Positions 7,668-16,562 of a DNA stretch of 64,000 nt are shown here, piece by piece. How positions within the stretch are numbered: the stretch's first letter is position 1; every line of letters begins with the position of its first letter. The stretch covers positions 62,001 through 126,000 of the forward strand of contig NZ_JHXF01000001.1 of the NCBI RefSeq assembly GCF_000621845.1. The letters run 5' to 3'. Below the pieces are notes generated by a model, which did not search any database, had not been told where the DNA came from, and saw only the letters and a list, made by a program, of their open reading frames with translations. This DNA comes from Ruminococcus flavefaciens MA2007. Its GTDB lineage: Bacteria > Bacillota > Clostridia > Oscillospirales > Ruminococcaceae. The position numbers and the translations under genes were made by a program.

Positions 7668-9074
7668 TTAGAATACCATTTTAGCTTCGAGGTATGCAAC
7701 GAGGTCGTCGATAGCAACTCTCTCCTGCTGCATTGTGTCACGGTCACGGACTGTTACACAGTTGTCCTTTTCCAGTGTATCGAAGTCGTATGTGATGCAG
7801 AACGGAGTACCTATCTCGTCCTGACGGCGGTATCTCTTACCGATAGTACCTGCCTCGTCGAAGTCTACCATGAACTTCTTGGAGAGCATATCGTATACTT
7901 CCTCAGCCTTAGGTGTGAGTTTCTTGACGAGCGGAAGTACAGCACACTTGAAAGGAGCAAGTGCAGGGTGGAAGTGCATAACTGTTCTTGTCTCTCTCTT
8001 CTCCTTGCCGTCCTTGTCTGTTGATACCATTTCCTCCTCGTCGTAAGCCTCTGTAACAACTGAGAGGAAGAGTCTCTCTACGCCGAGAGAAGGCTCGATA
8101 ACGTATGGGATATACTTCTCGTTTGTCTCGGGATCGAAGTATTCAAGTGACTTGCCGCTGGTATTGATGTGCTGTGTGAGGTCGTAGTCTGTTCTGTCAG
8201 CAACGCCCCAGAGCTCGCCCCAGCCGAATGGGAAGAGGTACTCGAAGTCTGTTGTAGCCTTTGAATAGAAGCAGAGCTCCTCCTTGTCATGGTCGCGGAG
8301 ACGGATATTCTCCTCCTTGAGACCGAGTGAAAGCAGGAAGTTCTTGCAGTAGCTTCTCCAGTAGTCGAACCACTCAAGGTCAGTGCCCGGCTTGCAGAAG
8401 AACTCAAGCTCCATCTGCTCGAATTCACGTACACGGAAGATGAAGTTACCGGGAGTTATCTCGTTACGGAAGGACTTACCTACCTGAGCAACGCCGAAAG
8501 GAACCTTTTTACGTGTGGTTCTCTGGATATTTGCGAAGTTTACGAAGATACCCTGTGCAGTCTCGGGACGGAGATAAAGCTCGGACTTGCTGTCCTCTGT
8601 AACGCCCTGGAATGTCTTGAACATAAGGTTGAACTGACGGATATCAGTGAAATTCTGTTTGCCGCAGTTAGGGCAGCAGATGCCTTTTTCCTTGATGTAG
8701 TTCATCATCTGCTCGTTGGACCAGCCTGCAACGTTTGTGCCGTCGAAGTCCTCGATGAGGTTGTCTGCACGGTGACGAGTCTTGCACTCCTTACAGTCCA
8801 TGAGAGGATCTGAGAAGCCGCCGATGTGTCCCGAAGCGACCCATGTCTGTGGGTTCATGAGGATAGCGGAGTCAAGACCTACGTTGTACTTGTTCTCCTG
8901 AACGAACTTTTTGAGCCATGCCTTCTTGATGTTGTTTTTGAGCTCAACGCCCAGCGGACCGTAGTCCCATGTATTAGCAAGACCGCCGTAGATCTCGGAG
9001 CCCGGATATACGAAGCCCTTTGACTTACAAAGGTCAACTATCTTGTCCATTACTTTTTCATTGTTTTTAAGCAT
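7668..9074 (-). CDS. glyS: Glycyl-tRNA synthetase (dimeric, eukaryote/archaea-like type)
   Basis: Charges tRNA-Gly. The 468-residue protein has the expected N-terminus ([26 protein letters not shown]), two CXXC pairs likely to bind zinc (CKEC and CPNC), class II motif 2 around [21 protein letters not shown], and the C-terminal anticodon-binding domain. Length is normal for the single-chain alpha2 enzyme. I use ATG at 9074, with GAGG about 9 nt upstream, over an in-frame TTG three codons earlier. Unusually for a clostridial synthetase there is no T-box in the short leader; a sigma-A promoter lies at 9115-9143. Confidence 0.95.
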   Translation of the reverse strand: MLKNNEKVMDKIVDLCKSKGFVYPGSEIYGGLANTWDYGPLGVELKNNIKKAWLKKFVQENKYNVGLDSAILMNPQTWVASGHIGGFSDPLMDCKECKTRHRADNLIEDFDGTNVAGWSNEQMMNYIKEKGICCPNCGKQNFTDIRQFNLMFKTFQGVTEDSKSELYLRPETAQGIFVNFANIQRTTRKKVPFGVAQVGKSFRNEITPGNFIFRVREFEQMELEFFCKPGTDLEWFDYWRSYCKNFLLSLGLKEENIRLRDHDKEELCFYSKATTDFEYLFPFGWGELWGVADRTDYDLTQHINTSGKSLEYFDPETNEKYIPYVIEPSLGVERLFLSVVTEAYDEEEMVSTDKDGKEKRETRTVMHFHPALAPFKCAVLPLVKKLTPKAEEVYDMLSKKFMVDFDEAGTIGKRYRRQDEIGTPFCITYDFDTLEKDNCVTVRDRDTMQQERVAIDDLVAYLEAKMVF

Positions 9075-9114
9075 AATAAGCAACCTCGCTTTTATTTTTT
9101 AATAGTCACATTAT

Positions 9115-9143
9115 ATTGTAACTCAAACGTAAAAAAAAGTCAA
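9115..9143 (-). promoter_or_regulatory. Promoter of glyS
   Basis: TTGACT (9138-9143), 17-bp spacer, TACAAT (9115-9120) on the minus strand. An alternative -10 (TATAAT) lies 5 bp further on, with too long a spacer. Confidence 0.6.
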
Positions 9144-9232
9144 GTATTTTGTAATGAGCAGGCACGTTAACGGCGTTTAAGCGAAACTGCACAGGAAATA
9201 ACGTTGATTTAAACCGAAACGACCTGAAAAGC

Positions 9233-9265
9233 TTGGCTTTCCCCGCCTGCGGCGGGGAAAGCCAA
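9233..9265. repeat. Perfect 15-bp GC-rich palindrome
   Basis: TTGGCTTTCCCCGCC and its exact complement flank a TGC loop. Lies between glyS and the GGDEF remnant. It lacks a T-tract, so it is more like a repeat unit than a terminator. Confidence 0.8.
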
Positions 9266-9295
9266 ATAAAAGCGTATACTACCCTAAAATTGAGG

Positions 9296-9327
9296 AAAAA
9301 AGCAGCGAAGTTTACTTCGCTGCTTTT
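9296..9327. terminator. Bidirectional hairpin terminator
   Basis: AAAAGCAGCGAAG, loop TTTA, CTTCGCTGCTTTT, with A- and T-tracts on both sides. It sits just after the stop of the broken GGDEF gene. Confidence 0.75.
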
Positions 9328-9334
9328 ATTTCCG

Positions 9335-9568
9335 TTATTCAAAGCATACTCTGTTCCTGCCCTCGGATTTAGCGGTATACATAGCATGGTCGGCGGCATG
9401 ACCATAGCGGTCGTTGACGGTTTTAAAGTGGTCGATATCGAGGATAAGCAGTCCCACAGGGGAATTATCCTTATCGAGGAGCTCTATGGCATTTCGCAGC
9501 TCGGTCTCGATACGTCCGTGATTGAATACCGATGTCAGCGTATCTGTAGAAGCAAGCTCCTCAGTCAT
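9335..9568 (-). pseudogene. Diguanylate cyclase (GGDEF) remnant with internal deletion
   Basis: The 77-codon minus-strand frame matches the start of a GGDEF domain (LASTDTLTSVFNHGRIE, then LLILDIDHFKTVNDRYGH) and jumps directly to its end (ADHAMYTAKSEGRNRV). About 80-100 residues are missing in frame, including the GGDEF signature itself, so it cannot make cyclic di-GMP. No sensory domain precedes it: it begins at an ATG 20 nt after an oligo-A run. It is a decayed or excised copy, flanked by the palindrome at 9233 and the terminator at 9296. Confidence 0.85.
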
Positions 9569-9638
9569 AGAGGAGCTTTTTTATGCTCAAAATTCAACAC
9601 TCTGTTGAATGCAACGTTAAAAATACCAAATTGACGGG

Positions 9639-9667
9639 TTGAAATGCGCCAAAAAATGTGATATAAT
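9639..9667 (+). promoter_or_regulatory. Promoter of the uridine-kinase-like gene
   Basis: TTGAAA (9639-9644), 17-bp spacer, TATAAT (9662-9667). The leader to the ATG at 9758 is about 85 nt. Confidence 0.75.
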
Positions 9668-9757
9668 ATCAGTATAACTGATGTTACATCATTACTGATT
9701 TTCACGGCGGCGCAAGCAGAAGCTCCGCTGAAAAAATAAACATACAGGAGAACATTA

Positions 9758-10678
9758 ATGAATATTGAGATAGCAAGAATAAATCAGGGAATAGAAAAAG
9801 ATCCGAAAGACTATGTAAGGGCAGTCAACGAGGACTACCTCTACAAGCTCACACAGATAGCCAACGATATCGCCGAAAACCATACCGAAAAGCCTGTAAT
9901 ACTCCTCTCGGGACCTTCGGGCTCGGGCAAGACCACTACGGCGATGATGATAGAAAAGCTCCTTGACGACATGGGGCACGAAACTCACACCCTTTCCATG
10001 GACAACTGGTTCTGTCCGCTGACAGAAGCCGAAAAGGCTCTGGCGGCAGAGGGCAAAATGGATCTGGAGTCGCCTCTCCGCGTGGACAGTCAGCTCCTCA
10101 ATCAGCAGATAGAGGCTATAAGCGCCTGCCGCGAGATAGAGCTGCCGAAATACGACTTCAAGACCTCTACCCGTACAGGCTCGGGCAGAAAATTCAAGAG
10201 AAATAAGGGCGAAATAGTTATTTTCGAGGGCATACACGCCCTGAATCCTGCTGTTATCACCGTTCCCGACAGCATGATAAGCAAGATATACGTCAGCGTC
10301 CGCACCAGAATATCGGGCGAGAACATACTTCTTCACCCCTCAAGGGTAAGACTTATGCGCCGCATGATACGCGACAGGAACTTCCGCAAGCGCTCTCTCC
10401 GAGAGACCATGAATATGTTCCACAGCGTTGAAGCAGGCGAGAACAAGTACATAATGCCCTACAAGTACCGCTCGGACTACGACGTGGATACATTCATGTC
10501 CTACGAGCTTTCGGCATACCGCAACGACCTCCTCGGACAGCTGGGGGAGCTTTCCGACGTTCCCGAGGTAAGGGAGTGCATAGCCGTGCTGGAGCAGCTC
10601 ACTCCGCTTGACAAGGCGGATATAACTCCCGATTCGCTCATATGCGAATTTATAGGCAACGGACAATTCAAATACTGA
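9758..10678 (+). CDS. Uridine kinase / phosphoribulokinase family P-loop kinase
   Basis: The 306-residue protein has the Walker A motif GPSGSGKTT (52-60), a lid-like region (SMDNWFCPLTEAEK) and a hydrophobic Walker B strand (IVIFEGIHALNP). This order is typical of the uridine kinase/PRK family. Many Firmicutes carry a similar ~300-residue protein in place of or in addition to the 210-residue Udk, and its phosphate acceptor is not settled; nucleoside salvage is the usual guess. Start: ATG with AGGAG 8 nt upstream. It precedes ppk by 44 nt, so the two probably share the promoter at 9639. Confidence 0.8.
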   Translation: MNIEIARINQGIEKDPKDYVRAVNEDYLYKLTQIANDIAENHTEKPVILLSGPSGSGKTTTAMMIEKLLDDMGHETHTLSMDNWFCPLTEAEKALAAEGKMDLESPLRVDSQLLNQQIEAISACREIELPKYDFKTSTRTGSGRKFKRNKGEIVIFEGIHALNPAVITVPDSMISKIYVSVRTRISGENILLHPSRVRLMRRMIRDRNFRKRSLRETMNMFHSVEAGENKYIMPYKYRSDYDVDTFMSYELSAYRNDLLGQLGELSDVPEVRECIAVLEQLTPLDKADITPDSLICEFIGNGQFKY

Positions 10679-10722
10679 TGATCGGGACGGATAGTCCCAT
10701 ATAGAATAGGAGACAGAATAAT

Positions 10723-12960
10723 ATGGAATATCTCGAAAACCGAGAGCTTTCTTGGATAAAATTCAATAAAAGAGTCCTCGAAGAAGCCGTCGATCCCGAT
10801 ACGCCCCTTCTTGAAAGACTTTCATTTTCCGCAATATATCAGAGCAATCTGGACGAATTTTTCATGGTCCGTGTAGGCTCTATAACAGAAAAAGCTAAGA
10901 AAAAAAATACTAAGCCCGACAAATTCTCGGGTATGACTCCCGACCAGCAGCTTGACGCTATTTTCACGGCAGTCCGCAGACTACAGCCCTCCGTTGAGGG
11001 TGCTTTCCTCACTACCATGAGCGAGCTGGCAGAATTCGGCTATGAGCACGTTTCCTTTGACAAAATGACAAAGGAAGAGCTTGCACAGCTTGAGCTGTAC
11101 TTCAAGCGCGAGCTGAAGCCCTTTATCTCGGGCATAGTCATAAATGACGCCCTGCCTTTCCCATTCCTCCAGAACAAGGAGATATACGCAGTAGTACAGC
11201 TTGGCTCGAAAAAGGGCATATCCATAGGTCTGATACCTGCCACCATAAACCGCTCCGAGCGCATAATCCCGCTGGAAGAGAACGGCAAGCGCTTTATCCT
11301 CGCAGAGGAAGTTATCCTGCACTTTGCCCACCAGATGTTCAAGAATTACAAGGTCATAGACCGCACCCTCATAAGAGTTACCCGAAGCGCCGCTATTACG
11401 GCTTCGGGAACAGGTCCCGAGTTCCGCAGACGCATGGAGGAGCTGGTCGATAAGCGCCAGAAGCTCCAGCCTATGCGCCTTGAAATGACGGGAGTTTTCA
11501 GCCGCGACGCACTGGATTACCTCTGCAAGAAGCTGAAAATAAAGAACGCCCGTGTATTCACATCGAGGATACCTCTTGACCTGTCGTACCTGTTCACATT
11601 GCAGGAATACGACGATAATCCCAAGCTCCACTATACCCTCCGCACTCCGCGGAAGCCTGCGGCTCTCTCGGATACGCGCCCTGTGTTCTCGCAGGTCAAG
11701 TCAAGGGATATACTGCTGAGCTACCCCTTTGAGTCCATAAATCAGTCGTTTATCAGGCTCTTGCAGGAGTCCGCAAACGATCCCAAGGTGACCTCAATAA
11801 AGATAACTCTCTACCGTCTTGCACGAAACAGCAAGGTCATAGACGCACTGTGCACCGCCGCTGAAAACGGCAAGGACGTACTCGTTATGATAGAGCTCCG
11901 CGCCCGATTTGACGAGGAAAACAACATAGAATGGTCAAAGCATTTGCAGGAGGCAGGCGTAAATGTCATTTACGGTCCCAAGGAGTACAAGGCTCACTCA
12001 AAGCTCCTGCTCATCACACGCAAGGCACAGGGCGGAAGCTTCGACTACGTGACACAGATAGGCACGGGCAACTATAACGAAAAGACAGCCGCACTCTACA
12101 CCGACTTGATGCTGCTGACCTCCGACAGGGATATCGCTGCCGACGCTGAGGCAGTATTCGAGGCTCTGCAAAACGGTACATTCGTTGAAAAGACCAACAA
12201 GCTCCTTGTGTCGCCCCTTGCTCTCAGACCACAGGTGCTGGCTATGATGGACGAACAGATAGCTATTGCCAAAAGCGGCGGAAATGGCTATATCGCCGCA
12301 AAGATAAACTCCCTCAACGACTCCGCCATTATCGCAAAGCTGGTCGAGGCTTCGCAGGCAGGCGTCAAGGTGGAGCTCATAGTCCGCGGACTTTGCTGCC
12401 TTATCGCAGGAGTTCAGGACTATACCGAGAATATCACCGTCCGCAGCGTAGTGGGACGTTTCCTTGAGCACAGTCGTATATTCATATTCGGCGAGAACGG
12501 TCCCGACCAGAAAATTTACATCGGCTCAGCCGACTATATGAGCAGGAATACCATTCGCAGAGTCGAGGTAGCGGCTCCTGTTGAGGACGAGCGCCTGAAA
12601 AAGCGTATCCGCGAGATGTTCAGCGTTATCATGCGCGACAACACCAAGGCAAGGATAATGCTCAGCGACGGCACTTATATCCGCGAGCGCAGAAACTCCG
12701 ATATACCCTTCAATTCGCAGGAATACTTCTATGAAGAGGCATACAAAGCCCTTGAAAACAAGAGCACCCGTCAGGAACAGCTCCGTAAGAACCGCGAAAA
12801 GGGCGCTGAAAAGAAAGCTGCGGCTAAGAAGGCTCCTGCAAAGAGAACAGCGGCAAAAACCACAGCGGCAAAGACCTCGGGAAGAAAAAAGACGGCAAAG
12901 CCTGCTCCCGAAAAGGCTGAAACGGCTCCTAAGAAGCGCGGCAGACCGAAAAAGGCGTAA
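10723..12960 (+). CDS. ppk1: Polyphosphate kinase 1 with histone-H1-like C-terminal tail
   Basis: Reversibly polymerises the gamma phosphate of ATP into polyphosphate. The N domain begins ENRELSWIKFNKRVLEEA, as in all PPK1 enzymes; H425 in EYKAHSKLLL corresponds to the autophosphorylated histidine, and the C2 domain (YTENITVRSVVGRFLEHSR) is intact. The final ~57 residues (about 689-745) are not part of the normal enzyme: they are Lys/Ala/Pro-rich with repeated AAK and PAK and end in KKRGRPKKA, an AT-hook-like motif. That composition is typical of histone H1-like and HU-tail sequences and predicts DNA binding. Length without the tail (~690) is normal. Confidence 0.92.
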   Translation: MEYLENRELSWIKFNKRVLEEAVDPDTPLLERLSFSAIYQSNLDEFFMVRVGSITEKAKKKNTKPDKFSGMTPDQQLDAIFTAVRRLQPSVEGAFLTTMSELAEFGYEHVSFDKMTKEELAQLELYFKRELKPFISGIVINDALPFPFLQNKEIYAVVQLGSKKGISIGLIPATINRSERIIPLEENGKRFILAEEVILHFAHQMFKNYKVIDRTLIRVTRSAAITASGTGPEFRRRMEELVDKRQKLQPMRLEMTGVFSRDALDYLCKKLKIKNARVFTSRIPLDLSYLFTLQEYDDNPKLHYTLRTPRKPAALSDTRPVFSQVKSRDILLSYPFESINQSFIRLLQESANDPKVTSIKITLYRLARNSKVIDALCTAAENGKDVLVMIELRARFDEENNIEWSKHLQEAGVNVIYGPKEYKAHSKLLLITRKAQGGSFDYVTQIGTGNYNEKTAALYTDLMLLTSDRDIAADAEAVFEALQNGTFVEKTNKLLVSPLALRPQVLAMMDEQIAIAKSGGNGYIAAKINSLNDSAIIAKLVEASQAGVKVELIVRGLCCLIAGVQDYTENITVRSVVGRFLEHSRIFIFGENGPDQKIYIGSADYMSRNTIRRVEVAAPVEDERLKKRIREMFSVIMRDNTKARIMLSDGTYIRERRNSDIPFNSQEYFYEEAYKALENKSTRQEQLRKNREKGAEKKAAAKKAPAKRTAAKTTAAKTSGRKKTAKPAPEKAETAPKKRGRPKKA

Positions 12961-13026
12961 TGACCGCATTTTGCGTAAAATTCACAAAAAATCCATATTT
13001 TACTTGCAGCATTTGAAAGAAAATAC

Positions 13027-13055
13027 TTGAAAAGATAGGTTTTTTGTGTTATAAT
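13027..13055 (+). promoter_or_regulatory. Promoter of pssA
   Basis: TTGAAA (13027-13032), 17-bp spacer, TATAAT (13050-13055), followed by a ~45-nt leader. Confidence 0.7.
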
Positions 13056-13108
13056 AATCTTTGTCCTTGAATTAGCGGACATGATTAAGCTGTCTGAGGT
13101 TTTGATAA

Positions 13109-13753
13109 ATGATTGGATACTATAACTATACGGTTATTCTTACATATATGAGCCTCGTCTCCTCCGTTATCGGTATGCTCTTCGCAGTCGGCTACGGCGG
13201 CACGAGACCTCACCCCGAATACGCCATAATATGCCTTATGGTGTCGGGACTGTGTGATATGTTCGACGGTAAGGTCGCCCGTACAAAAAAAGACCGTACC
13301 GAAAGCGAAAAGAAATTCGGAATACAGATAGATTCCCTTTGCGACGCTATCTGCTTCGGAGTTCTTCCTGCGGTCATAGGCTACTCCGTAGGCATGAAGG
13401 ACTGGTGCGACCTGCCTATCCTCGTGCTCTTTCCGCTGTGCGCCGTCATAAGACTTGCGTACTTCAATGTAGCCGAGGAGGAGCGTCAGAAAAAGACCTC
13501 CGAGAACCGCAAGGTCTATGAAGGTCTGCCCGTTACCAGCGTTGCGCTGATAATACCGCTGCTTTACAGCTTCCATAAGGATATCGGCGGCGACTGGTTC
13601 CCCGAGATATACGGCGGAGCTCTGCTGCTCATCGCGCTGGCTTTCATAACACGCTTCAAGGTGAAAAAGCCAAGCATGAAGACCATGCTGTGCTTCATCG
13701 GAGTAGGCGTTATCGAGCTCATATGGATGCTCTACAAGACAAAAACAAGGTAA
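13109..13753 (+). CDS. pssA: CDP-diacylglycerol-serine O-phosphatidyltransferase-like enzyme
   Basis: A 214-residue multi-pass membrane protein of the CDP-alcohol phosphatidyltransferase family, probably making phosphatidylserine. The signature is present as DGKVAR, then G, D and D in KKFGIQIDSLCD, but with 12 residues between AR and G where the classical pattern has 8. The sequence IDSLCDAICFGVLPA favours the serine transferase branch. About six membrane helices are visible. The gene stands alone between its promoter and a strong terminator at 13761. Confidence 0.82.
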   Translation: MIGYYNYTVILTYMSLVSSVIGMLFAVGYGGTRPHPEYAIICLMVSGLCDMFDGKVARTKKDRTESEKKFGIQIDSLCDAICFGVLPAVIGYSVGMKDWCDLPILVLFPLCAVIRLAYFNVAEEERQKKTSENRKVYEGLPVTSVALIIPLLYSFHKDIGGDWFPEIYGGALLLIALAFITRFKVKKPSMKTMLCFIGVGVIELIWMLYKTKTR

Positions 13754-13760
13754 AAACACA

Positions 13761-13788
13761 GGCTGCCGCGCACTGCGGCAGCCTTTTT
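13761..13788 (+). terminator. Intrinsic terminator after pssA
   Basis: GGCTGCCGC, 5-nt loop, GCGGCAGCC, then TTTTT. Confidence 0.9.
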
Positions 13789-13801
13789 CGCAAAAAAGGA
13801 C

Positions 13802-13830
13802 TTTACAACAGTTAAAATTTAATGTATAAT
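13802..13830 (+). promoter_or_regulatory. Promoter of the lipoprotein operon
   Basis: TTTACA (13802-13807), 17-bp spacer, TATAAT (13825-13830). A second TATAAT-like hexamer follows at 13833. Confidence 0.65.
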
Positions 13831-13882
13831 ACATATAATCAAGTCAACAGCAGATGACCTGCTGTAAGAAAGGACAGCATAT

Positions 13883-14350
13883 ATGAAAAAGCAGTTTTTC
13901 TGCATATGCGCTGCGGCGGTGCTGACCGTCTGCGGAGCTTCCTGCGGCAGCCGACCTGCTCCCAAGGACGGGATAAAGGTTTCCGTTGAGACCGTGAACA
14001 ATGTCCCGCTGAAAGACGTCAAAGCCAATACCATTGGCAAATGGGAGACCGCAAGAGAATACCTCAGCGGCAGAGAGCGCGACAAGACCGATATGACCTA
14101 TAACTGCTATGACCTTGCTGCCGACGGCAGCGGCGTCTGGTGGAATGCCGACGGCAATAAACAGCAGGTAAGCTGGGAGGTCACCTCCGACGGCGGCGTA
14201 AGGATACTTTACGAGGAAATGGGCGAGTTCACCGAATATTACGACTTTATGGGCTGCGACCTTGTTACAAAGAAGCAGACCGACGAGGGAACTCTCGATA
14301 TTTACCTTGCAAAGGTGAATAAATTCTCCGGTAAAGGAGCTGAAACATGA
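13883..14350 (+). CDS. Small GKWE-type lipoprotein A
   Basis: A 155-residue predicted lipoprotein: basic start, hydrophobic stretch, and lipobox GASC at about residue 22. The mature part carries an N-terminal IGKWETAREYL segment and ends LAKVNKFSG, a pattern shared with the next two genes (GKWE... near the start, KVxKFSE near the end). This suggests a small beta-rich domain of lipocalin-like size. Function unknown. RBS AAAGGA upstream of ATG; it overlaps the next gene by 4 nt (ATGA). Confidence 0.8.
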   Translation: MKKQFFCICAAAVLTVCGASCGSRPAPKDGIKVSVETVNNVPLKDVKANTIGKWETAREYLSGRERDKTDMTYNCYDLAADGSGVWWNADGNKQQVSWEVTSDGGVRILYEEMGEFTEYYDFMGCDLVTKKQTDEGTLDIYLAKVNKFSGKGAET

Positions 14351-14829
14351 GAAAGATAATAGCTTTTACTCTTTCAGCCATAGCTCTTCTCTGCTGCCTT
14401 GCAGGCTGCGGTGCAAAGCGCGATCCCAAGTATTACGGCAAATGGGAGGCGGACTACATGACCATTGACGGCAAGAAGTATGAGGAGATCATGCTCCCTG
14501 TAGGTGCGCTTTTCCGCTTTGAGCTGACAGACAGCGGAAAGGTGACATGGAGCTCCGCGGTAAACAATGCCATTATCCAGAATGCCAATGAGGACAAGGA
14601 CATGATATGGAAAGGCATCGACGATAACAGGATAGAAATAAGAGTCACCGACCTAAACGGCAAAGAGGAAACTCAGACTATGGAGCTTGCATACGTTGAC
14701 GAAGCTCTTGTCATTGATATGGACAGCACTCAGGTGCACCTCGTCAAGGTGGACGAATTCAGTGAGATAGATCCTTACCTGATAAACAGCGCCGCAAGCG
14801 CGATACAGAACTTCGGCATCACACAGTAA
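14347..14829 (+). CDS. Small GKWE-type lipoprotein B
   Basis: A 160-residue predicted lipoprotein (lipobox LAGC at about residue 21) paralogous to its neighbours: YYGKWEADYMTIDGKKYEE at the start of the mature protein and HLVKVDEFSEID near the end. One copy of the domain. It is translationally coupled to lipoprotein A and followed 12 nt later by lipoprotein C. No enzymatic motif is visible; a surface binding or sensing role is possible. Confidence 0.8.
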   Translation: MRKIIAFTLSAIALLCCLAGCGAKRDPKYYGKWEADYMTIDGKKYEEIMLPVGALFRFELTDSGKVTWSSAVNNAIIQNANEDKDMIWKGIDDNRIEIRVTDLNGKEETQTMELAYVDEALVIDMDSTQVHLVKVDEFSEIDPYLINSAASAIQNFGITQ

Positions 14830-14841
14830 AAAGGAGATATT

Positions 14842-15762
14842 ATGAAAAAGATAATTTGTTTTTGCTTATCAGCCTTCCTGCTTACAGGTACCTTCTGCGG
14901 CTGTTCCGACAAAAAGCCCAAAACCTCAGCTGATGACAGCTCCGCAGAAATAGTAACGGTACAGCCCGATACAAATAACGAGCCCGTAGACAACGAGGGA
15001 AAGCCGTTCATCGGCAAATGGGAGTCCTACAAGGCTCTGGTAATGGACGTTGAATACGAGACCGAGTACGCAGGCTATCCCCTCAGCGCAGTTGCAAAAT
15101 TAGAGGTGAACGAGGACAAGACCGCAACTATGATAGTTGCTCTCAACCCCCACGGCAAGGAGAATACCTTTAATTTCTCATGGAATATCACCAATATCGA
15201 CGGCGAGGACGTGCTTCATCTGGCAAGCCCCACGGATTTTTACGACTGCACCATAAAACAGGGACAGATGCTCATGAGATACGGCGATTACGACGACGGA
15301 ACTATCATCTATCTCATGAAAACAAGTAAATTCACCGAAATAGAGCGTCCTACAGAGCCCGGACTTGACAAGGCGGATTTCAGCGGCTTCATGGGCAGAT
15401 GGGAAGCCGAGGAAGTGAACTCAGACGGTACCGTCTATACCGATAAGCTGGGCGAATACCCGATAAATGCGGCATTCAGGCTCGAGGTTTTCGAGGACAA
15501 TAATGCGGCAATGTCCATAATCGGCGAGAATTCGTCCTATGAATGGGAGCCCGACAAAAAAGACCAGCTCTATATGTGGCGTGATTACGAGGGCTTCACC
15601 ATGAAGCTCAACGACGGAAAGCTCTGCCTTGACAATGAAAACGGACTTAAAATAAAGCTCAAGAAAGTCGACAAATTCTCGGAATATGACTTCAATGTAA
15701 CTCCCGAGGATATCCCCGAGGAGGACATTATCCTCAATCCCGAGGAAGAGCCGACCACATGA
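14842..15762 (+). CDS. Two-domain GKWE-type lipoprotein C
   Basis: A 306-residue predicted lipoprotein (lipobox FCGC near residue 20) with two copies of the domain found once in each neighbour. Copy 1 runs from FIGKWESYKAL (about residue 54) to MKTSKFTEIE (about 170); copy 2 from FMGRWEAEEVNSDG (about 183) to KVDKFSEYD (about 286). The acidic C-terminal tail is Glu/Pro-rich. Three adjacent genes with four copies of one domain indicate local duplication. Function unknown. Confidence 0.8.
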   Translation: MKKIICFCLSAFLLTGTFCGCSDKKPKTSADDSSAEIVTVQPDTNNEPVDNEGKPFIGKWESYKALVMDVEYETEYAGYPLSAVAKLEVNEDKTATMIVALNPHGKENTFNFSWNITNIDGEDVLHLASPTDFYDCTIKQGQMLMRYGDYDDGTIIYLMKTSKFTEIERPTEPGLDKADFSGFMGRWEAEEVNSDGTVYTDKLGEYPINAAFRLEVFEDNNAAMSIIGENSSYEWEPDKKDQLYMWRDYEGFTMKLNDGKLCLDNENGLKIKLKKVDKFSEYDFNVTPEDIPEEDIILNPEEEPTT

Positions 15763-15821
15763 TAAAGCATTTTCGGCTCTGATATGCGCCGAATTTCAGA
15801 CATATTCCCTTTAATTACAGA

Positions 15822-16292
15822 ATGAACGTAAACGAACTTACTGCACTTCTCATTATCGGGCTTATAATAGCCTTTTGCATATGGCTTTACAGGAGGCTCC
15901 GCAAGCCCGATATCACCAAATTATATAACGCAAAGACCGTACTCACAGACCGTGAGTACGAGTTTTATAAGAAGCTGAAGCCCCTCGCCGACGAGTACGG
16001 GCTGAATATCTTCACAAAGGTGCGGCTTGCCGACCTTATCGAACCAAAGCCAAAAGCCGAGAACCCATTCTGGATGGAGTGCTTCAACAAGATAAAGGCT
16101 AAGCATATCGACTTTGCACTTGCCGACGAGGACACCTCCATAGTTGCGCTTATCGAGCTGGACGACAGCTCCCACGCACGTCCCGACCGCGTGGAGCGCG
16201 ATGACTTCGTAAATGCGGTGCTGGCAAATACGGGATATACCCTGCTCCGCACATACGGTGAGCTGGACGTTATCGAGGAATACCTTCGGTAA
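15822..16292 (+). CDS. DUF2726 domain protein with one membrane helix
   Basis: The 156-residue protein has an N-terminal membrane helix (LTALLIIGLIIAFCIWLY) and a DUF2726 domain: LTDREYEFYKKL, KVRLADLI, then HIDFALADED, IELDDSSH and a C-terminal LLRTYGELD. DUF2726 has the restriction-endonuclease-like core (the FALAD and IELDD residues fit the D-ExK-type layout), but its role is unknown. It follows the lipoprotein genes by 59 nt and may be in the same transcript. Confidence 0.75.
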   Translation: MNVNELTALLIIGLIIAFCIWLYRRLRKPDITKLYNAKTVLTDREYEFYKKLKPLADEYGLNIFTKVRLADLIEPKPKAENPFWMECFNKIKAKHIDFALADEDTSIVALIELDDSSHARPDRVERDDFVNAVLANTGYTLLRTYGELDVIEEYLR

Positions 16293-16318
16293 TTTAGAAC
16301 TAAGCGCTAAGAACTAAG

Positions 16319-16502
16319 ATTGTAGGGGCTGATGCCTACATCAGCCCGATAAAATCAATCATAGATCACGGAGCGATGTGGGTGACTCCCTGTAGTACAG
16401 GGAGATGTCCGCAGGACAGAGGGTACGGGTGCCTGTTAGGCATCGCCCCCTACAATTCGTTTTTTCGATGTTTTGCGCGGGCGCACATTGTGCGCCCCTA
16501 CA
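16319..16502. repeat. Cluster of GTAGGGG/CCCCTAC REP-like palindromes
   Basis: No gene between 16293 and 16562. It opens with an AACTAAGCGCTAAGAACTAAG tract, then a GTAGGGGCTGATG...CATCAGCCC unit (16322-16348), a middle section with CTCCCTGTAGTACAGGGAG and GTCCGCAGGAC hairpins, a GGCATCGCCCCCTACA end (16432-16452), and a GGGCGCACATTGTGCGCCCC unit with CTACA (16478-16502). Confidence 0.75.
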
Positions 16503-16519
16503 GCTAAAGGCTAACGACT

Positions 16520-16562
16520 AAAAAAGGTGCGGAAAGGGGAGCAGCCTAATCCGCACCTTTTT
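16520..16562 (-). terminator. Intrinsic terminator of the large lipoprotein operon
   Basis: Stem AAAAGGTGCGGA/TCCGCACCTTTT with A- and T-tracts on both sides, starting right after the stop at 16563. The loop, AAGGGGAGCAGCCTAA, is the conserved core seen at the end of repeat copy B (7540-7655), so this terminator probably derives from that family. Confidence 0.85.
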
